DNA of 64,000 nt from Cellulomonas phragmiteti (GTDB lineage Bacteria; Actinomycetota; Actinomycetes; Actinomycetales; Cellulomonadaceae), in NCBI RefSeq assembly GCF_016862775.1, contig NZ_BONP01000003.1, forward strand, positions 218,420 to 282,419, given 5' to 3'. Below, in pieces: positions 1-10,181 of the stretch (its first letter is position 1; each line of letters begins with the position of its first letter). Position numbers and translations under genes: made by a program. Below the pieces are notes generated by a model. It saw only the letters and a program-made list of their open reading frames with translations, was not told the DNA's origin and searched no databases.

Positions 1-275
1 GCGGCGCCCGCCGCGAGGACCGCGAGGATCGCCGTGTAGAGCTCGGTGGTGCCCGAGGGCACGTGGATGCCGACGCGGTCACCGCGCCGCACGCCCTGCG
101 CGGCGAGGCGCGCGGCCCCCTCGCGGACGTGGACGGCCAGCTCGGCGTACGTGAGGACGGTGCGGCCGTCGTCCAGGGCGGGGGCGTCCGGGTGCGCGGC
201 GACGGTCGCGTCGAGGACGTCCAGCAGGGTGCGCGGCGGCGGAGCGAGGTCGCCGCGCAGGTAGGGCGAGGTCAC
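1..275 (-). CDS. AMP-binding / NRPS-like adenylation protein, N-terminal part only
   Basis: The minus strand is open from a GTG at 275 to the window edge, giving about 91 residues. It contains a TYAEL motif and a GDRVGIHVPSG stretch, both typical of the N-terminal adenylation subdomain of acyl-CoA synthetases and nonribosomal peptide synthetases, which activate a carboxylate as its acyl-adenylate. The start LRGDLAPPPRTLLDVLDA fits my recollection of Pls/PosA-type NRPS proteins in actinobacteria, but the catalytic core lies outside the window. It is divergent from sucC. Family is fairly sure; substrate and subfamily are not. Confidence 0.7.
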   Translation of the reverse strand, partial: MTSPYLRGDLAPPPRTLLDVLDATVAAHPDAPALDDGRTVLTYAELAVHVREGAARLAAQGVRRGDRVGIHVPSGTTELYTAILAVLAAGA

Positions 276-400
276 GACGGGCGATCCTGCCACCGGCTCC
301 GCCCGGGAGCGGCCGCGTTCACGGTGCGGTCGACGCCTCGTCGTCGGGTGTTCACCGCCGACGGCGGTCCGGGCGGGCGGTGGTGAGCGCGGCCACAGTG

Positions 401-437
401 TCTTGATGTCGAGGGACCTCGGTCCCGGCGATACGAT
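401..437 (+). promoter_or_regulatory. sucC promoter with palindromic operator-like element
   Basis: TCTTGATGTCGAGG at 401-414 is an imperfect palindrome. A TACGAT -10-like box follows at 432-437, so the palindrome covers the expected -35 position. A close relative of the palindrome lies in the icd promoter at 10369-10382. I infer a shared regulator of TCA-cycle genes but do not know it. Confidence 0.45.
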
Positions 438-499
438 CGTCCGGGCGATGCGGCCGCACCGGGCCGCTGCACGCGGTCGACGAGAGGAAACCGGACCAG

Positions 500-1681
500 G
501 TGGACCTGTTCGAGTACCAGGCACGTGACATCTTCGAGAAGCACGGCGTGCCCGTGCTCGGCGGCATCGTCGCCACGACGCCACAGGAGGCCCGCGCGGC
601 AGCCGAGCAGCTGCTCCCGCCCGAGGGCGGCGTCGTCGTCGTCAAGGCGCAGGTCAAGACCGGTGGCCGCGGCAAGGCCGGGGGCGTCAAGCTGGCACGC
701 TCGGCCGACGAGGCCGCCGCGACGGCGGGCGAGATCCTCGGCATGGACATCAAGGGCCACACGGTGCACCGCGTGATGGTCGCGGCCGGCGCCAAGATCG
801 CCCAGGAGTTCTACTTCTCGCTCCTGCTGGACCGCGCCGAGCGTCGCTACCTGGCGATGGCCTCGGTCGAGGGCGGCGTGGAGATCGAGCAGCTCGCGGT
901 CGAGCGTCCCGAGGCGCTCGCCAAGGTCGCGGTCGACCCGCGCACGGGCATCGACCAGGCGACGGCGGACGAGATCGTCGCGGCCGCGGGCTTCGCCCCG
1001 GAGATCGCGGGCCAGGTCGCCGACGTCCTGCAGAAGCTGTGGCGCGTGTACGACGAGGAGGACGCCACGCTGGTCGAGGTCAACCCGCTCGTCCTCACGG
1101 AGGACGGCCAGGTCGTCGCCCTCGACGGCAAGGTCACCCTCGACGCCAACGCGGACTTCCGGCACCCGGACCACGCGGCCCTCGAGGACGCGGCCGCCGC
1201 GGACCCGCTGGAGGCGCGCGCCAAGGAGAAGGACCTCAACTACGTCAAGCTCGACGGCGAGGTCGGCATCATCGGCAACGGCGCGGGCCTCGTCATGAGC
1301 ACCCTCGACGTGGTCGCGTACGCCGGTGAGGCGCACGGCGGGGTGCGGCCCGCCAACTTCCTCGACATCGGCGGCGGCGCCTCGGCCGAGGTGATGGCCG
1401 CCGGCCTCGACATCATCCTCACGGACCCGCAGGTGAAGTCCGTGTTCGTCAACGTGTTCGGTGGGATCACGGCCTGCGACGCCGTGGCCAACGGCATCGT
1501 CGCCGCCCTGCAGATCCTCGGGGACGAGGCGTCGAAGCCCCTCGTCGTGCGGCTCGACGGCAACAACGTCGTCGAGGGCCGGCGCATCCTCGCCGAGGCC
1601 GGGCACCCGCTCGTCACGCTCGCCGACACGATGGACGGCGGCGCCGACACGGCTGCCCGCCTGGCGCACGCCGCCGCCTGA
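500..1681 (+). CDS. sucC: Succinyl-CoA synthetase (ADP-forming) beta subunit
   Basis: This cytosolic TCA-cycle subunit (393 aa, normal length) works with SucD to convert succinyl-CoA to succinate with nucleotide phosphorylation. It has the N-terminal ATP-grasp fold starting [17 protein letters not shown], the [12 protein letters not shown] nucleotide loop near residue 55, VEVNPLV near 193, and the C-terminal ligase domain with [12 protein letters not shown] and [15 protein letters not shown]. The GTG start is set by family alignment; an AGAGGA Shine-Dalgarno lies 10-11 nt upstream. sucD follows after 31 nt as an operon. Confidence 0.97.
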   Translation: MDLFEYQARDIFEKHGVPVLGGIVATTPQEARAAAEQLLPPEGGVVVVKAQVKTGGRGKAGGVKLARSADEAAATAGEILGMDIKGHTVHRVMVAAGAKIAQEFYFSLLLDRAERRYLAMASVEGGVEIEQLAVERPEALAKVAVDPRTGIDQATADEIVAAAGFAPEIAGQVADVLQKLWRVYDEEDATLVEVNPLVLTEDGQVVALDGKVTLDANADFRHPDHAALEDAAAADPLEARAKEKDLNYVKLDGEVGIIGNGAGLVMSTLDVVAYAGEAHGGVRPANFLDIGGGASAEVMAAGLDIILTDPQVKSVFVNVFGGITACDAVANGIVAALQILGDEASKPLVVRLDGNNVVEGRRILAEAGHPLVTLADTMDGGADTAARLAHAAA

Positions 1682-1712
1682 GACCCCCGACGCAGAGAGA
1701 AGCAGACTCCAC

Positions 1713-2591
1713 ATGGCGATCTTCCTCACCGAGGACTCCAAGGTCATCGTCCAGGGCATGACGGGTTCGGAGGGCCAGAAGCACACGACCCGCATGCTCG
1801 CGTCCGGCACGAACGTCGTCGGCGGCGTCAACCCGCGCAAGGCGGGCACGTCCGTCACGTTCGGTGACGTCGACGTGCCGGTGTTCGGGTCGGTGGCCGA
1901 GGCCATCGCGGCGACCGGCGCCGACGTCTCCGTCATCTTCGTCCCGCCGGCGCACACCAAGGGCGCCGTCGTCGAGGCCGTCGACGCGGGCATCCCGCTG
2001 GCCGTCATCATCACCGAGGGCGTCCCCGTGGCCGACACGGCCGAGTTCTTCTCCTACGCGCAGGAGAAGGGCGTGCGGCTCATCGGCCCCAACTGCCCCG
2101 GCCTGATCAGCCCCGGCAAGTCGAACGTCGGCATCATCCCCGCCGACATCACGGGCCCCGGCAAGGTCGGCCTGGTCTCCAAGTCCGGCACCCTGACCTA
2201 CCAGATGATGTACGAGCTGCGGGACTTCGGGTTCTCCACGGCCATCGGCATCGGCGGCGACCCGATCATCGGCACCACGCACATCGACGCCCTCGCCGCG
2301 TTCGAGGCCGACCCCGAGACCGAGGTCATCGTGATGATCGGCGAGATCGGCGGCGACGCCGAGGAGCGGGCGGCGGCCTACATCGCCGAGCACGTCACCA
2401 AGCCGGTCGTCGGCTACGTCGCCGGGTTCACCGCCCCCGAGGGCAAGACCATGGGCCACGCGGGCGCGATCGTGTCCGGCTCGTCGGGCACCGCGCAGGC
2501 CAAGAAGGAGGCCCTCGAGGCCGCCGGCGTGAAGGTCGGCAAGACGCCGTCCGAGACGGCACGGCTGGCGCGCGAGCTGCTCGGCGCCTGA
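1713..2591 (+). CDS. sucD: Succinyl-CoA synthetase (ADP-forming) alpha subunit
   Basis: This is the 292-aa partner of SucC. It binds CoA through an N-terminal Rossmann-type domain ([13 protein letters not shown] near residue 15) and carries the phospho-histidine at about H249 in [26 protein letters not shown] near residue 128 is also conserved. The ATG follows a GAGAGAAG purine run. It is the last gene of the sucCD operon; a strong hairpin follows 15 nt after the stop. Confidence 0.97.
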   Translation: MAIFLTEDSKVIVQGMTGSEGQKHTTRMLASGTNVVGGVNPRKAGTSVTFGDVDVPVFGSVAEAIAATGADVSVIFVPPAHTKGAVVEAVDAGIPLAVIITEGVPVADTAEFFSYAQEKGVRLIGPNCPGLISPGKSNVGIIPADITGPGKVGLVSKSGTLTYQMMYELRDFGFSTAIGIGGDPIIGTTHIDALAAFEADPETEVIVMIGEIGGDAEERAAAYIAEHVTKPVVGYVAGFTAPEGKTMGHAGAIVSGSSGTAQAKKEALEAAGVKVGKTPSETARLARELLGA

Positions 2592-2606
2592 GACGTCCGT
2601 CCCACC

Positions 2607-2638
2607 CGCGGCCCCGGTCCCCACGGACCGGGGCCGCG
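2607..2638 (+). terminator. Hairpin terminator after sucCD
   Basis: The stem is a perfect 14-bp inverted repeat (2607-2620 with 2625-2638) around a CCAC loop. There is no U-tract, as is common in high-GC actinobacteria. Confidence 0.75.
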
Positions 2639-2723
2639 GTGCGTCCGGGACCCGGGCGGCGGGGCGGCGACGCGCCGGGCCCGGGTCCGGCGCCGCGCTG
2701 GGCGCACCGGTCACCATGGGCGG

Positions 2724-4028
2724 GTGCCCCTGTCCACCGGTCCCGTCCCCGTCGCGGGGCGCGCCCGTCGCGTCCTGCAGGACGACCCGCGCCCGACGTT
2801 CTTCACGTCGACGATCGACGGCGCCCCCCGGTGGGCGATCGGCGTGCTCACGGCCGTGCAGGCCGCGGCGCTGTCGCTGCTGACGCTCGCGGTGCCCGCG
2901 ATCGCGGTGTTCGTCGCGACGTCGGCGGACCCCGCCAACGCCGACGTGGGGTGGACCCGTGCGGTCGTCGTGGCGACCAACCTGTGGCTGCTCGCGCACG
3001 GCGTGCCCGCGGGCCTCGGTGGCGTGGTCGTGTCCGTCGTCCCGCTGGGGCTGACGGTGCTGGCCCTGTTCACCTGCTACGCCTCGGCGCGCCGCTCGGG
3101 CCACGCGACCCGCAGCGGCGCCCTCGCCTCGATCGGCGGCTACGCGGGCGTCACCGGGCTCGTCGCGCTCGTCGTCGGTGCGGGTGCGGCGGGGGTGCTG
3201 CGGGCGCTCGTCGGCGGCCTGCTGGTCGGTGGCCTGGGCATCGGTGCCGGTCTGCTGCGGCGTCCCGAGGCGCCCCCGTGGGGGCGGGTCGTCGCACCGC
3301 TCGGTGACCGGCTCCCGGCCCCCGTGGCGGTGGGTGTGCGGGCCGGCGTGCTCGCCGCGGCCGGCCTCGTGGCGCTCGCCGCGCTGCTGACGACGCTGTG
3401 GGTGCTCGCGGGCCGTGCGACGGTCGTCGACGTGGCCCGCGGCCTGTCGCTCGACGCGGTCGGCGGCATCGTGCTCGCCCTCGCCGAGCTCGCGTTCGTG
3501 CCCAACCTCGTCGTGTGGGCACTGGCGTGGATCGCCGGTCCGGGCTTCGCCGTCGGGGCGGGTACGCGCTTCGCGCCCTCCGAGGTGGTGGGGGGGCCGA
3601 TGCCCGCGCTGCCGCTGCTCGGGGCGCTGCCGGACGCGCACGGTGGGGCCGTGCTGCTCGCACCGCTGCTCGTCGTGGGTGTCGGCGTCCTCGCCGGGCT
3701 CGCCGTCCACCGGTGGCTCGAGCCGGTCCGGCCCCGGGACGTCGCGGTGGCCGTGGGGGTCGCCGCGCTGGTCGCTGGGATCCTGGCGGCCCTGCTCGTG
3801 GCCGTGGCCGGCGGTGCCGCCGGCCCGGGGCGGATGGCGCAGGTCGGTGCCCACCCGTGGTGGGTGGGTCTGGTCGTCGCCGCCGGGGTCGGGGGTGGCG
3901 TGGCGGTCGCGGCCGTGCCGTCCGACCGTGCCGTGCGCGACGCGGTGCAGGACCGGTGGGCGCGGCGGCGCGGTGCCGTGCCGGCAGGCGTGCCCGACGC
4001 CGCGCCGGGCGCCGCGTCCGACACCTGA
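2724..4028 (+). CDS. DUF6350 family polytopic membrane protein
   Basis: The product has 434 residues and about nine to ten hydrophobic segments, starting after a short cytoplasmic N-terminus at around residue 35 and ending in a charged, Pro/Ala-rich tail. The pattern and its place between sucCD and purN match the DUF6350 (PerM-like) proteins conserved in actinobacteria, whose function is unproven. The GTG at 2724 is chosen because the only nearby ATG (2716) is out of frame. No enzyme motif is visible. Confidence 0.8.
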   Translation: MPLSTGPVPVAGRARRVLQDDPRPTFFTSTIDGAPRWAIGVLTAVQAAALSLLTLAVPAIAVFVATSADPANADVGWTRAVVVATNLWLLAHGVPAGLGGVVVSVVPLGLTVLALFTCYASARRSGHATRSGALASIGGYAGVTGLVALVVGAGAAGVLRALVGGLLVGGLGIGAGLLRRPEAPPWGRVVAPLGDRLPAPVAVGVRAGVLAAAGLVALAALLTTLWVLAGRATVVDVARGLSLDAVGGIVLALAELAFVPNLVVWALAWIAGPGFAVGAGTRFAPSEVVGGPMPALPLLGALPDAHGGAVLLAPLLVVGVGVLAGLAVHRWLEPVRPRDVAVAVGVAALVAGILAALLVAVAGGAAGPGRMAQVGAHPWWVGLVVAAGVGGGVAVAAVPSDRAVRDAVQDRWARRRGAVPAGVPDAAPGAASDT

Positions 4029-4067
4029 CGGGGTGACGTGACGGGCTGAGGCGCCCCCGGTGGGACG

Positions 4068-4670
4068 TCAGGGCGGGGTGGGGACGCCCAGGCGTCCGAG
4101 CACGGACGTCAGCCGCTCGCGCATGTCCAGCTCGAGCTGGGTCGCGCACCCGCGCTGCGCCTGCTGGGTGAGGGCCGCCCGCTCGCACCGCGCGTACTCC
4201 TGGGCCGCGTCCACGTAGAGCAGGGTCTGGGCGCTGATGGCCACCCAGGCGAGGGCTGCCACGATGAGCACGACCGGCAGCACGATCACCGGGCCCCGGG
4301 CGCGGGCGCGGGCGGCGCGGACGACGGCGACGATCGCGAGCACGAGCCCGGCGACCGCGGCGACCGGTGCGCCGAGCATGGCCGGCCACGAGGCGCCGAC
4401 GAGCAGCACCGAGGCGAGCAGCGCCGCGGCGGTCCAGGCGGCCGTGCGGGTGGCGCTCGCGACGCCCGCCGGATCGGGCGGGGGGGACGGGTGCGGCGCG
4501 TGCGGCGGCCCGGGCTGTGCCGGGGGCACCGGCCCGTGCGGGGTCGGCGCACCGGGCGTCGGTCCGGAGGCCCCCGTGGGCATCTCGGGGAGCTGCTCGG
4601 GCGTCGGCTGACCGGCCCCTTGCTGCCCGGGGGGCGACGACGGGTCCGGCGGTGCCCACGGGTTGGCCAT
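4068..4670 (-). CDS. Hypothetical proline-rich membrane protein
   Basis: The 200-aa product starts MANPWAPPDPSS and has a Pro/Gly-rich cytoplasmic stretch to about residue 75. Two to three membrane segments follow at about 80-145. The C-terminal tail holds two cysteines (ARCERAAL and RGCATQLEL), which could form a disulfide if extracellular. The gene is convergent with DUF6350 and divergent from purN. I do not recognise a characterised family. Confidence 0.75.
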   Translation of the reverse strand: MANPWAPPDPSSPPGQQGAGQPTPEQLPEMPTGASGPTPGAPTPHGPVPPAQPGPPHAPHPSPPPDPAGVASATRTAAWTAAALLASVLLVGASWPAMLGAPVAAVAGLVLAIVAVVRAARARARGPVIVLPVVLIVAALAWVAISAQTLLYVDAAQEYARCERAALTQQAQRGCATQLELDMRERLTSVLGRLGVPTPP

Positions 4671-4730
4671 GGCGCCATTCTCGCGCACGTCGCGGGTGGA
4701 CGTGCGCCGGTGCGGTGCGGGCCGGGCCGG

Positions 4731-4736
4731 TAGGTT
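4731..4736 (+). promoter_or_regulatory. Leaderless purN promoter (-10 box)
   Basis: TAGGTT ends 7 nt before the GTG start of purN and no Shine-Dalgarno is present. This geometry fits a leaderless mRNA whose 5' end is the start codon. Confidence 0.55.
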
Positions 4737-4743
4737 GCCCGGC

Positions 4744-5415
4744 GTGACGTCCTCCTCGCAGCCCGGCCCGCCCCCGCCCGACCGCGCCTCGGTACCGACG
4801 CACCGCCTGGTGGTGCTCGTCTCCGGCGGGGGGTCCAACCTCGGCGCCCTCCTCGACGCGCACAGCGACCCGGCGTACGGCGCCCGCGTCGTGGGCGTGG
4901 TCTCGGACAGGCCCGGGATCGCGGCGCTCGACCGGGCGCGCGACGCGGGCGTGCCCACGGCCGTCGTCGCGCTGCGGGACTTCCCGGACCGCGCGACCTG
5001 GGACCGCGCGCTCACCGAGGCGGTGGGCGTCTTCTCGCCCGACACGGTGGTCGCGGCGGGGTTCATGAAGCTGGTGGGCGCGACGTTCCTCGGCCGGTTC
5101 GGCGGCCGGACGGTCAACACGCACCCGGCGCTGCTGCCGTCGTTCCCCGGGGCGCACGGCGTGCGGGACGCCCTCGCCTACGGGGTCAAGGTCAGCGGGT
5201 GCTCGGTGATCGTCGTCGACGAGGGCGTCGACGCCGGGCCGATCATCGCGCAGGAGACGGTGCCGGTGGCCGACGACGACACCGAGGAGACGCTGCACGA
5301 GCGCATCAAGGTCGTCGAGCGGCGGCTGCTCGTGGACGTCGTCGGCCGGATCGCGCGCGAGGGCCTGAGCGTCGAGGGCCGCCGCGCACGCCTGGGCCGG
5401 GGCCCGGGCCGCTAG
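4744..5415 (+). CDS. purN: Phosphoribosylglycinamide formyltransferase (GART)
   Basis: This 223-aa cytosolic enzyme transfers a formyl group from 10-formyl-THF to GAR, the third step of purine synthesis. Family landmarks are [16 protein letters not shown] near residue 22, AGFMKLVG, the catalytic [15 protein letters not shown] (Asn-His) near 125, and [12 protein letters not shown] with the conserved Asp. The GTG at 4744 fits the leaderless -10 box. Its TAG stop is part of a TAGACT -10 box for the riboswitch-purH unit. Confidence 0.96.
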   Translation: MTSSSQPGPPPPDRASVPTHRLVVLVSGGGSNLGALLDAHSDPAYGARVVGVVSDRPGIAALDRARDAGVPTAVVALRDFPDRATWDRALTEAVGVFSPDTVVAAGFMKLVGATFLGRFGGRTVNTHPALLPSFPGAHGVRDALAYGVKVSGCSVIVVDEGVDAGPIIAQETVPVADDDTEETLHERIKVVERRLLVDVVGRIAREGLSVEGRRARLGRGPGR

Positions 5416-5505
5416 ACTCGGCCGCGGTCGTGACTGGCGCAGGTGGAGGACCACCGGGGAGCGACCGCGCACACCCCCTGCCGTGCACCGCCCGCCTGGG
5501 TGCCG
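5413..5505 (+). promoter_or_regulatory. ZTP (pfl) riboswitch with promoter, controlling purH
   Basis: TAGACT at 5413-5418 is a -10-like box inside the purN stop codon. It places the transcript start at the 5' arm of the aptamer. P1 pairs CGCGGTCG (5423-5430) with CGACCGCG (5462-5469). The conserved cores GTGACTGGCGC (5430-5440) and ACCACCGGGGAGCG, and the downstream pseudoknot strand CCGCCTGGG (5492-5500), match the ZTP/ZMP-sensing pfl aptamer. ZTP or ZMP accumulates when 10-formyl-THF is short, and purH consumes ZMP (AICAR), so the target is the expected one. A second copy precedes glyA. Confidence 0.9.
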
Positions 5506-5555
5506 GGGTCCACCGAGGTCCGCCCGGACCACCGACCGACCCAGGAAGGCGCGCC

Positions 5556-7190
5556 ATGCCGCACGGCACCACCCCCCTCGCCCCCGTCCCCGACCCGACC
5601 GCCGACGCCACGCGCCGCCCCGTGCGTCGTGCGCTGCTCTCGGTCTACGACAAGTCCGGCCTCGTCGAGCTGGCGACGGCGCTGCACGCGGCCGGCGTCG
5701 AGCTCGTCTCGACCGGCTCGACGGCCGCGACCGTGGCCGCCGCGGGCGTCCCCGTGACGCGCGTCGAGGACGTCACCGGCTTCCCCGAGTGCCTGGACGG
5801 GCGCGTCAAGACCCTGCACCCGCGGGTGCACGCGGGGATCCTCGCGGACACCCGCCGCCCCGAGCACGTCGCACAGCTCGACGAGCTGGGCGTCGCGGCG
5901 TTCGAGCTCGTCGTCGTCAACCTGTACCCGTTCACGCAGACCGTGGCGTCCGGCGCGGGCGTCGACGAGTGCGTCGAGCAGATCGACATCGGCGGCCCCT
6001 CGATGGTGCGGGCCGCGGCCAAGAACCACCCGAGCGTCGCCGTCGTCGTCGACCCGGCCCGCTACGACGACGTCGTCGCCGCGGTCGCCGCCGGGGGCTT
6101 CACGCTCGCCGAGCGCACGCGCCTGGCCGCGCAGGCCTTCGTCCACACCGCCTCCTACGACGTGGCCGTCGCGTCCTGGATGGGCAGCGTCGCCACGACG
6201 ACCGACGAGGTCGCGGGCGTGGCGACCGGGTTCCCGGCCTGGATCGGCGCGACCTGGGAGCGCGCCGACGTGCTGCGCTACGGCGAGAACCCGCACCAGC
6301 GTGCCGCGCTCTACACGACCGGCCACGGCCCGGCCGGGCTCGCGCAGGCCCGTCAGCTGCACGGCAAGGCGATGAGCTACAACAACTACGTCGACGCCGA
6401 CGCCGCGTGGCGCGCCGCGCACGACCACGGCGACGCCCCGACGGTCGCGGTCGTCAAGCACGCGAACCCGTGCGGGATCGCCGTGGGCGCGGACGTCGCC
6501 GACGCCCACGCCCGGGCGCACGCCTGCGACCCGGTCTCGGCGTTCGGCGGGGTCATCGCCACCAACCAGCGCCTGACGCGCGCGGCGGCCGAGCAGATCG
6601 CGCCCGTGTTCACCGAGGTCGTCGTCGCCCCCGCGTTCGACGACGACGCGCTCGACCTGCTCGCGCAGAAGAAGAACATCCGGCTCCTCGTCGTCGAGGC
6701 CCCGCCCGCGTCCCGGACCGAGACGCGCCCCGTCTCCGGGGGGCTGCTCGTGCAGGCGGTCGACCGCCTCGACGCCCCGGGCGACGACCCCGCCGCGTGG
6801 ACCCTGGCGGCGGGCGAGCCCGCGGACGACGCGACGCTGGCCGACCTGGCGTTCGCGTGGCGGGCCGTGCGGGCCGTGAAGTCCAACGCGATCCTGCTCG
6901 CCGACCAGGGTGCGTCCGTGGGCGTGGGCATGGGGCAGGTCAACCGCGTCGACTCCTGCCGGCTGGCCGTCGAGCGCGCGAACGCGGGCGGCGTCGAGCG
7001 GGCACGCGGCGCCGTCGCCGCGTCCGACGCGTTCTTCCCGTTCGCCGACGGGCTGCAGGTGCTGCTCGACGCGGGCGTGCGCGCCGTCGTCCAGCCGGGC
7101 GGGTCGGTCCGCGACGAGGAGGTCGTCGCGGCCGCGGCCGCGGCGGGCGTCACGCTGTACCTCACCGGCACCCGGCACTTCGCGCACTGA
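5556..7190 (+). CDS. purH: Bifunctional AICAR transformylase / IMP cyclohydrolase
   Basis: This 544-aa enzyme performs the last two steps of IMP synthesis: AICAR formylation with 10-formyl-THF, then cyclisation. The N-terminal cyclohydrolase (MGS-like) domain has [12 protein letters not shown] near residue 29, [17 protein letters not shown] and VVNLYPF. The C-terminal transformylase has [14 protein letters not shown] and the catalytic [11 protein letters not shown]. The ATG has an AGGAAGG Shine-Dalgarno 6 nt upstream. The gene lies behind the ZTP riboswitch and ends at a strong terminator. Confidence 0.97.
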   Translation: MPHGTTPLAPVPDPTADATRRPVRRALLSVYDKSGLVELATALHAAGVELVSTGSTAATVAAAGVPVTRVEDVTGFPECLDGRVKTLHPRVHAGILADTRRPEHVAQLDELGVAAFELVVVNLYPFTQTVASGAGVDECVEQIDIGGPSMVRAAAKNHPSVAVVVDPARYDDVVAAVAAGGFTLAERTRLAAQAFVHTASYDVAVASWMGSVATTTDEVAGVATGFPAWIGATWERADVLRYGENPHQRAALYTTGHGPAGLAQARQLHGKAMSYNNYVDADAAWRAAHDHGDAPTVAVVKHANPCGIAVGADVADAHARAHACDPVSAFGGVIATNQRLTRAAAEQIAPVFTEVVVAPAFDDDALDLLAQKKNIRLLVVEAPPASRTETRPVSGGLLVQAVDRLDAPGDDPAAWTLAAGEPADDATLADLAFAWRAVRAVKSNAILLADQGASVGVGMGQVNRVDSCRLAVERANAGGVERARGAVAASDAFFPFADGLQVLLDAGVRAVVQPGGSVRDEEVVAAAAAAGVTLYLTGTRHFAH

Positions 7191-7197
7191 CGCGCCC

Positions 7198-7226
7198 GGC
7201 CGCCCTCCCCGGCGGGGAGGGCGGCC
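7198..7226. terminator. Bidirectional hairpin terminator between purH and the flavoprotein gene
   Basis: A perfect 13-bp stem (7198-7210 with 7214-7226) and 3-nt loop lie between two convergent genes whose stops are at 7190 and 7236. Confidence 0.75.
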
Positions 7227-7235
7227 CGGGGCCGC

Positions 7236-8504
7236 TCACGTCGCCGGTGACGTCCGCAGCACGGTCCGCAGGTCGTCGTCCGGACCGGGCGCGTCCGGCA
7301 GGACGACGCGGGGCAGGTCGTCACGCGCGAACAGGCGGCGGGCCGCGCCGACGTCGCGCGGCCGGTCCACGACGAGCGCGCCGGTGACGAGGTCCCCGCG
7401 CGCCCACAGCGCCGTCCACCCGGTGCCCGTCGGATCGCCCAGCACGGTCACGCGGTCCTCGGCCCCCGGCAGACCGAACATCGTCAGGTCGTGCCCGAGC
7501 TGCGTGGAGAACACGTAGGGCGTGGGCTCGGGGCCCTCGACCGGCACCCCGAGCAGCCGGCGCACCAGCACGTCGGGGCCGTGCAGGGCCTCGTCCCAGT
7601 GCCCGCCGGGCACCCAGCCGTGCCGGGCCGAGCGCCGCACGGCGACGTCGCCGACCGCCAGCAGCCCCGGCAGCGGGCCGGACGGCCCCAGCACCCGGTA
7701 CGACTCGTCGACGGCCACGGCGCCGGCGCGCAGCGGCACGGCGTCCGCCAGCCACCTGGTCGCGGGACGCGCCCCCACGGCGACGAGCACCGCGTCCGCA
7801 GCCAGCCGCGAGCCGTCCGCGAGCAGGATCCCGGTGCCGTCCACGGTGGCCACCCGCGCGGACGTGCGCAGGTCCACCCCCGCGGCCGCGTACCAGGGTG
7901 CCGTCAGGGCGCCGACCTGCGCGCCGAGCGCCGTCGACAACGGCGCGGCCTGCGCCTCGAGCACGGTCACGGCGTGCCCCGCCGCCGCGGCGACCCCGGC
8001 GACCTCGGCGCCCACCCAGCCCGCACCGACGACGACGAGCCGGCGCGGCCCGCCCGCCAGCGCCGCGCGCAGGCCGTCGGCGTCGGCGGCGGTGTGCAGC
8101 GTGCGTGCGTGCCAGCCGGGCACGGTCGTGGCGTGCGCACCGGTCGCCAGCACGACGCACGACGACGTCAGCTCCCCCTCGTCGGTGGTGACGACCGCGC
8201 CGCCCCCGGCCAGCGGGCGCAGGGCGCGGGCCGGGCGGGCCAGGTGCACCTCGTCGGCGAGCGCGTGCAGGTCGTGGCCGAGGTCGTCGGCGAGCCAGGC
8301 GGGCGAGGACCGGTCGAGCAGGTGCTTGGACAGCGGCGGCCGGTCGTAGGGCGCGACGCCCTCGGCCCCCAGCAGGCGCACCGGGCCGTCGTAGCCGTGG
8401 TCCCGCAGCGCGGCGACGGTCCGCAGCGCGGCGAGACCGCCACCGACCACGAGGACGTCGGCCGGGGGGAGGGGGGCGCGTCGCGGGTCGGTCACGGGGT
8501 TCAC
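7236..8504 (-). CDS. FAD-dependent pyridine nucleotide-disulphide oxidoreductase (ferredoxin reductase-like)
   Basis: The product (422 aa) has an FAD-binding GGGLAALRTVAAL at about residue 20 and the PYDRPPLSKHLL motif of rubredoxin/ferredoxin reductases. It also has an NAD(P)-binding VVVGAGWVGAEVAG near 150, an FAD-contacting GLLAVGDVA, and a C-terminal reductase dimerisation domain. It probably moves electrons from NAD(P)H to a ferredoxin-type partner, but no partner is encoded nearby. The GTG at 8504 is the first start giving the full Rossmann strand; a GTG at 8495 is possible. Substrate unknown. Confidence 0.88.
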   Translation of the reverse strand: MNPVTDPRRAPLPPADVLVVGGGLAALRTVAALRDHGYDGPVRLLGAEGVAPYDRPPLSKHLLDRSSPAWLADDLGHDLHALADEVHLARPARALRPLAGGGAVVTTDEGELTSSCVVLATGAHATTVPGWHARTLHTAADADGLRAALAGGPRRLVVVGAGWVGAEVAGVAAAAGHAVTVLEAQAAPLSTALGAQVGALTAPWYAAAGVDLRTSARVATVDGTGILLADGSRLAADAVLVAVGARPATRWLADAVPLRAGAVAVDESYRVLGPSGPLPGLLAVGDVAVRRSARHGWVPGGHWDEALHGPDVLVRRLLGVPVEGPEPTPYVFSTQLGHDLTMFGLPGAEDRVTVLGDPTGTGWTALWARGDLVTGALVVDRPRDVGAARRLFARDDLPRVVLPDAPGPDDDLRTVLRTSPAT

Positions 8505-8626
8505 CGTAACGAGGGTGGCACAGCGGTACGCTGGGTCCGCCGCGCACGTCGGCGGGCGCGTCCGGTCACCGACCCGGGCGTCCTCCCGGCCGTGCGGTGC
8601 CCACGACGCACGGAGGGAGCGCACGG

Positions 8627-9088
8627 ATGTCGACGCCCGCGCGCACCCCCGCCGCCGGACTGCCGGGTCCGGTGTGGCCCTCGCGGCCCGTTCCCCCGAC
8701 GGTGCCGGCGTCCCTCGCGGCACCGTCCGCCGCGCCCCCCGTGGCGACACGGCCGGAGCCACCCGCAGCCGCCGAGGTCCCCGCGGAGGAGCTCCCGCTC
8801 GACCCGCGCAGCATCGCGCGTGCCGCGCTCGCGGCCGGCCGCAACAGGTCCCTGTGGTGGACGATGTCGGGGATCGTCGTGGCCGTGGCCGTGGCGTTCG
8901 TGACGGACGCCGTCGTCGGGACGTTCGCGCTCGCGCTGCTGCTGCTCGCGTCGGCGGTCGTGCGGGCCCTCGCCCCGGCTCCCGGACCCGCGGCGGTCTC
9001 GGTGCGCTCCAAGCCGCTCGACGTCGCGGTCCTCGCCGGGAGCGCGGCCACGCTGGTGGTGCTGGCGTCGGTCCTGCCGCCGGGCTGA
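8627..9088 (+). CDS. DUF3017 small membrane protein
   Basis: The product (153 aa) has a Pro/Ala-rich N-terminus of about 65 residues, then three hydrophobic segments, the first starting at WWTMSGIVVAVAVAFV. This matches DUF3017, an uncharacterised actinobacterial family often found near folD, purH or mdh. The ATG is preceded by GGAGGGA at 8 nt, which excludes the in-frame GTG at 8597. A TACGCT -10-like box lies at 8527-8532. Confidence 0.8.
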   Translation: MSTPARTPAAGLPGPVWPSRPVPPTVPASLAAPSAAPPVATRPEPPAAAEVPAEELPLDPRSIARAALAAGRNRSLWWTMSGIVVAVAVAFVTDAVVGTFALALLLLASAVVRALAPAPGPAAVSVRSKPLDVAVLAGSAATLVVLASVLPPG

Positions 9089-9112
9089 GTCGCCGACGGA
9101 CCCGCCAGGACG

Positions 9113-9149
9113 ACGACGGCCCCGGGAGCCGTGCTCCCGGGGCCGTCGT
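9113..9149. terminator. Bidirectional hairpin terminator between DUF3017 and aquaporin genes
   Basis: A perfect 17-bp stem (9113-9129 with 9133-9149) with a 3-nt loop sits between the convergent stops at 9088 and 9159. Confidence 0.8.
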
Positions 9150-9158
9150 GCGGGGGTG

Positions 9159-10181
9159 TCAGCGGTCGACGACGACCACGTCCTCCTCGGCGACGTACAG
9201 GTCGTCCTCGGCGAACAGCGAGTCCTCGAGGGGCTCGGCCGCGAAGGCGCGGTAGACCAGCGCCGCGATCGCGGCGCCGAGGAGCGGCGCGGCCCAGAAG
9301 AGCCACACCTGCTCCAGCGCCCACGACTCGGAGAAGATCGCCGCGGCGAGCGAGCGTGCCGGGTTGAGCGAGCCGTTGGTCACCGGCAGCGCGAGCAGCA
9401 GCAGCGCCGTGTAGGTCAGGCCCACGGCGAACGGCAGGTGCTGCTTGTTCGCGCGGCGGTCGGTGGCGCCGAGGATGACGCCGACGAACACGGCCGTGCC
9501 GACGACCTCGACGAGGAGCGCGGCGACGAGGCCGAACTCGGCCTGGCCCTGCGACAGCGTCGCCAGGGGGGAGTGGTCGCCGAACCCGTTGGCGGTGCCG
9601 CTGAAGAACGTGCGGACCCCGGCCTCGCCGCCCTGGCTGACGAGGCCCGGCAGGGCGGGCGGCACGGTGAGGAACAGGACGGCCGCGCCGAGCGCGCCGC
9701 CGACGACCTGCGCGAGCCAGTAGGGCAGCAGGTCGCGGAACGGGGTGCGACCGGCGAGGCAGGCGCCCAGGGTCACGGCGGGGTTGAAGTGCCCGCCCGA
9801 GACGTTGCCGACGGCGACGATGCCCGCCAGGACCGCGATGCCGAAGCCGAGGGCGACGCCGAGACCGCCGCCGACGTTGGAGAACGCGGCGTACAGGGCG
9901 ATGCCGACGCCGACGAGGACGAGGACGAAGGTGCCGAGCGCCTCGGCGCCGAGGCGCGCGAGCAGGCCCGGTCCGGCAGCGACGACGGTCCCGGCGGGCA
10001 GCACGTAGGCGTCGTCGTCGTCCTCCTCGACGACGGCGGCGGCGGTCCGCGGCGCGGCGGGCTCGGCGACGACGACCTCCTCGACGACGACCTCCTCGAC
10101 CGGCTCGGCGGGGGTGCTGGCGGGGGTGGTGTCCTCGGGCTCGGGGGAGTCCTCGGGTGTCTGAGGCTTCTGCTGGGACAT
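9159..10181 (-). CDS. Aquaporin / MIP family channel with acidic N-terminal extension
   Basis: The product (340 aa) is an inner-membrane channel with the two signature NPA loops, [11 protein letters not shown] in the first half and [13 protein letters not shown] in the second, and six membrane segments plus re-entrant loops. It is longer than a typical aquaporin (about 230-280 aa). An acidic, Val/Glu/Pro-rich extension fills residues 1-58 and an acidic tail ends the protein. Whether it conducts water or glycerol cannot be told by eye. The gene diverges from icd. Confidence 0.92.
   Translation of the reverse strand: MSQQKPQTPEDSPEPEDTTPASTPAEPVEEVVVEEVVVAEPAAPRTAAAVVEEDDDDAYVLPAGTVVAAGPGLLARLGAEALGTFVLVLVGVGIALYAAFSNVGGGLGVALGFGIAVLAGIVAVGNVSGGHFNPAVTLGACLAGRTPFRDLLPYWLAQVVGGALGAAVLFLTVPPALPGLVSQGGEAGVRTFFSGTANGFGDHSPLATLSQGQAEFGLVAALLVEVVGTAVFVGVILGATDRRANKQHLPFAVGLTYTALLLLALPVTNGSLNPARSLAAAIFSESWALEQVWLFWAAPLLGAAIAALVYRAFAAEPLEDSLFAEDDLYVAEEDVVVVDR

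Noticed and set aside
272..2038. Long open frame antisense to sucC/sucD
   Set aside because: High GC leaves long stop-free antisense frames. The predicted protein is low-complexity and the sense strand encodes an unmistakable SucC/SucD.
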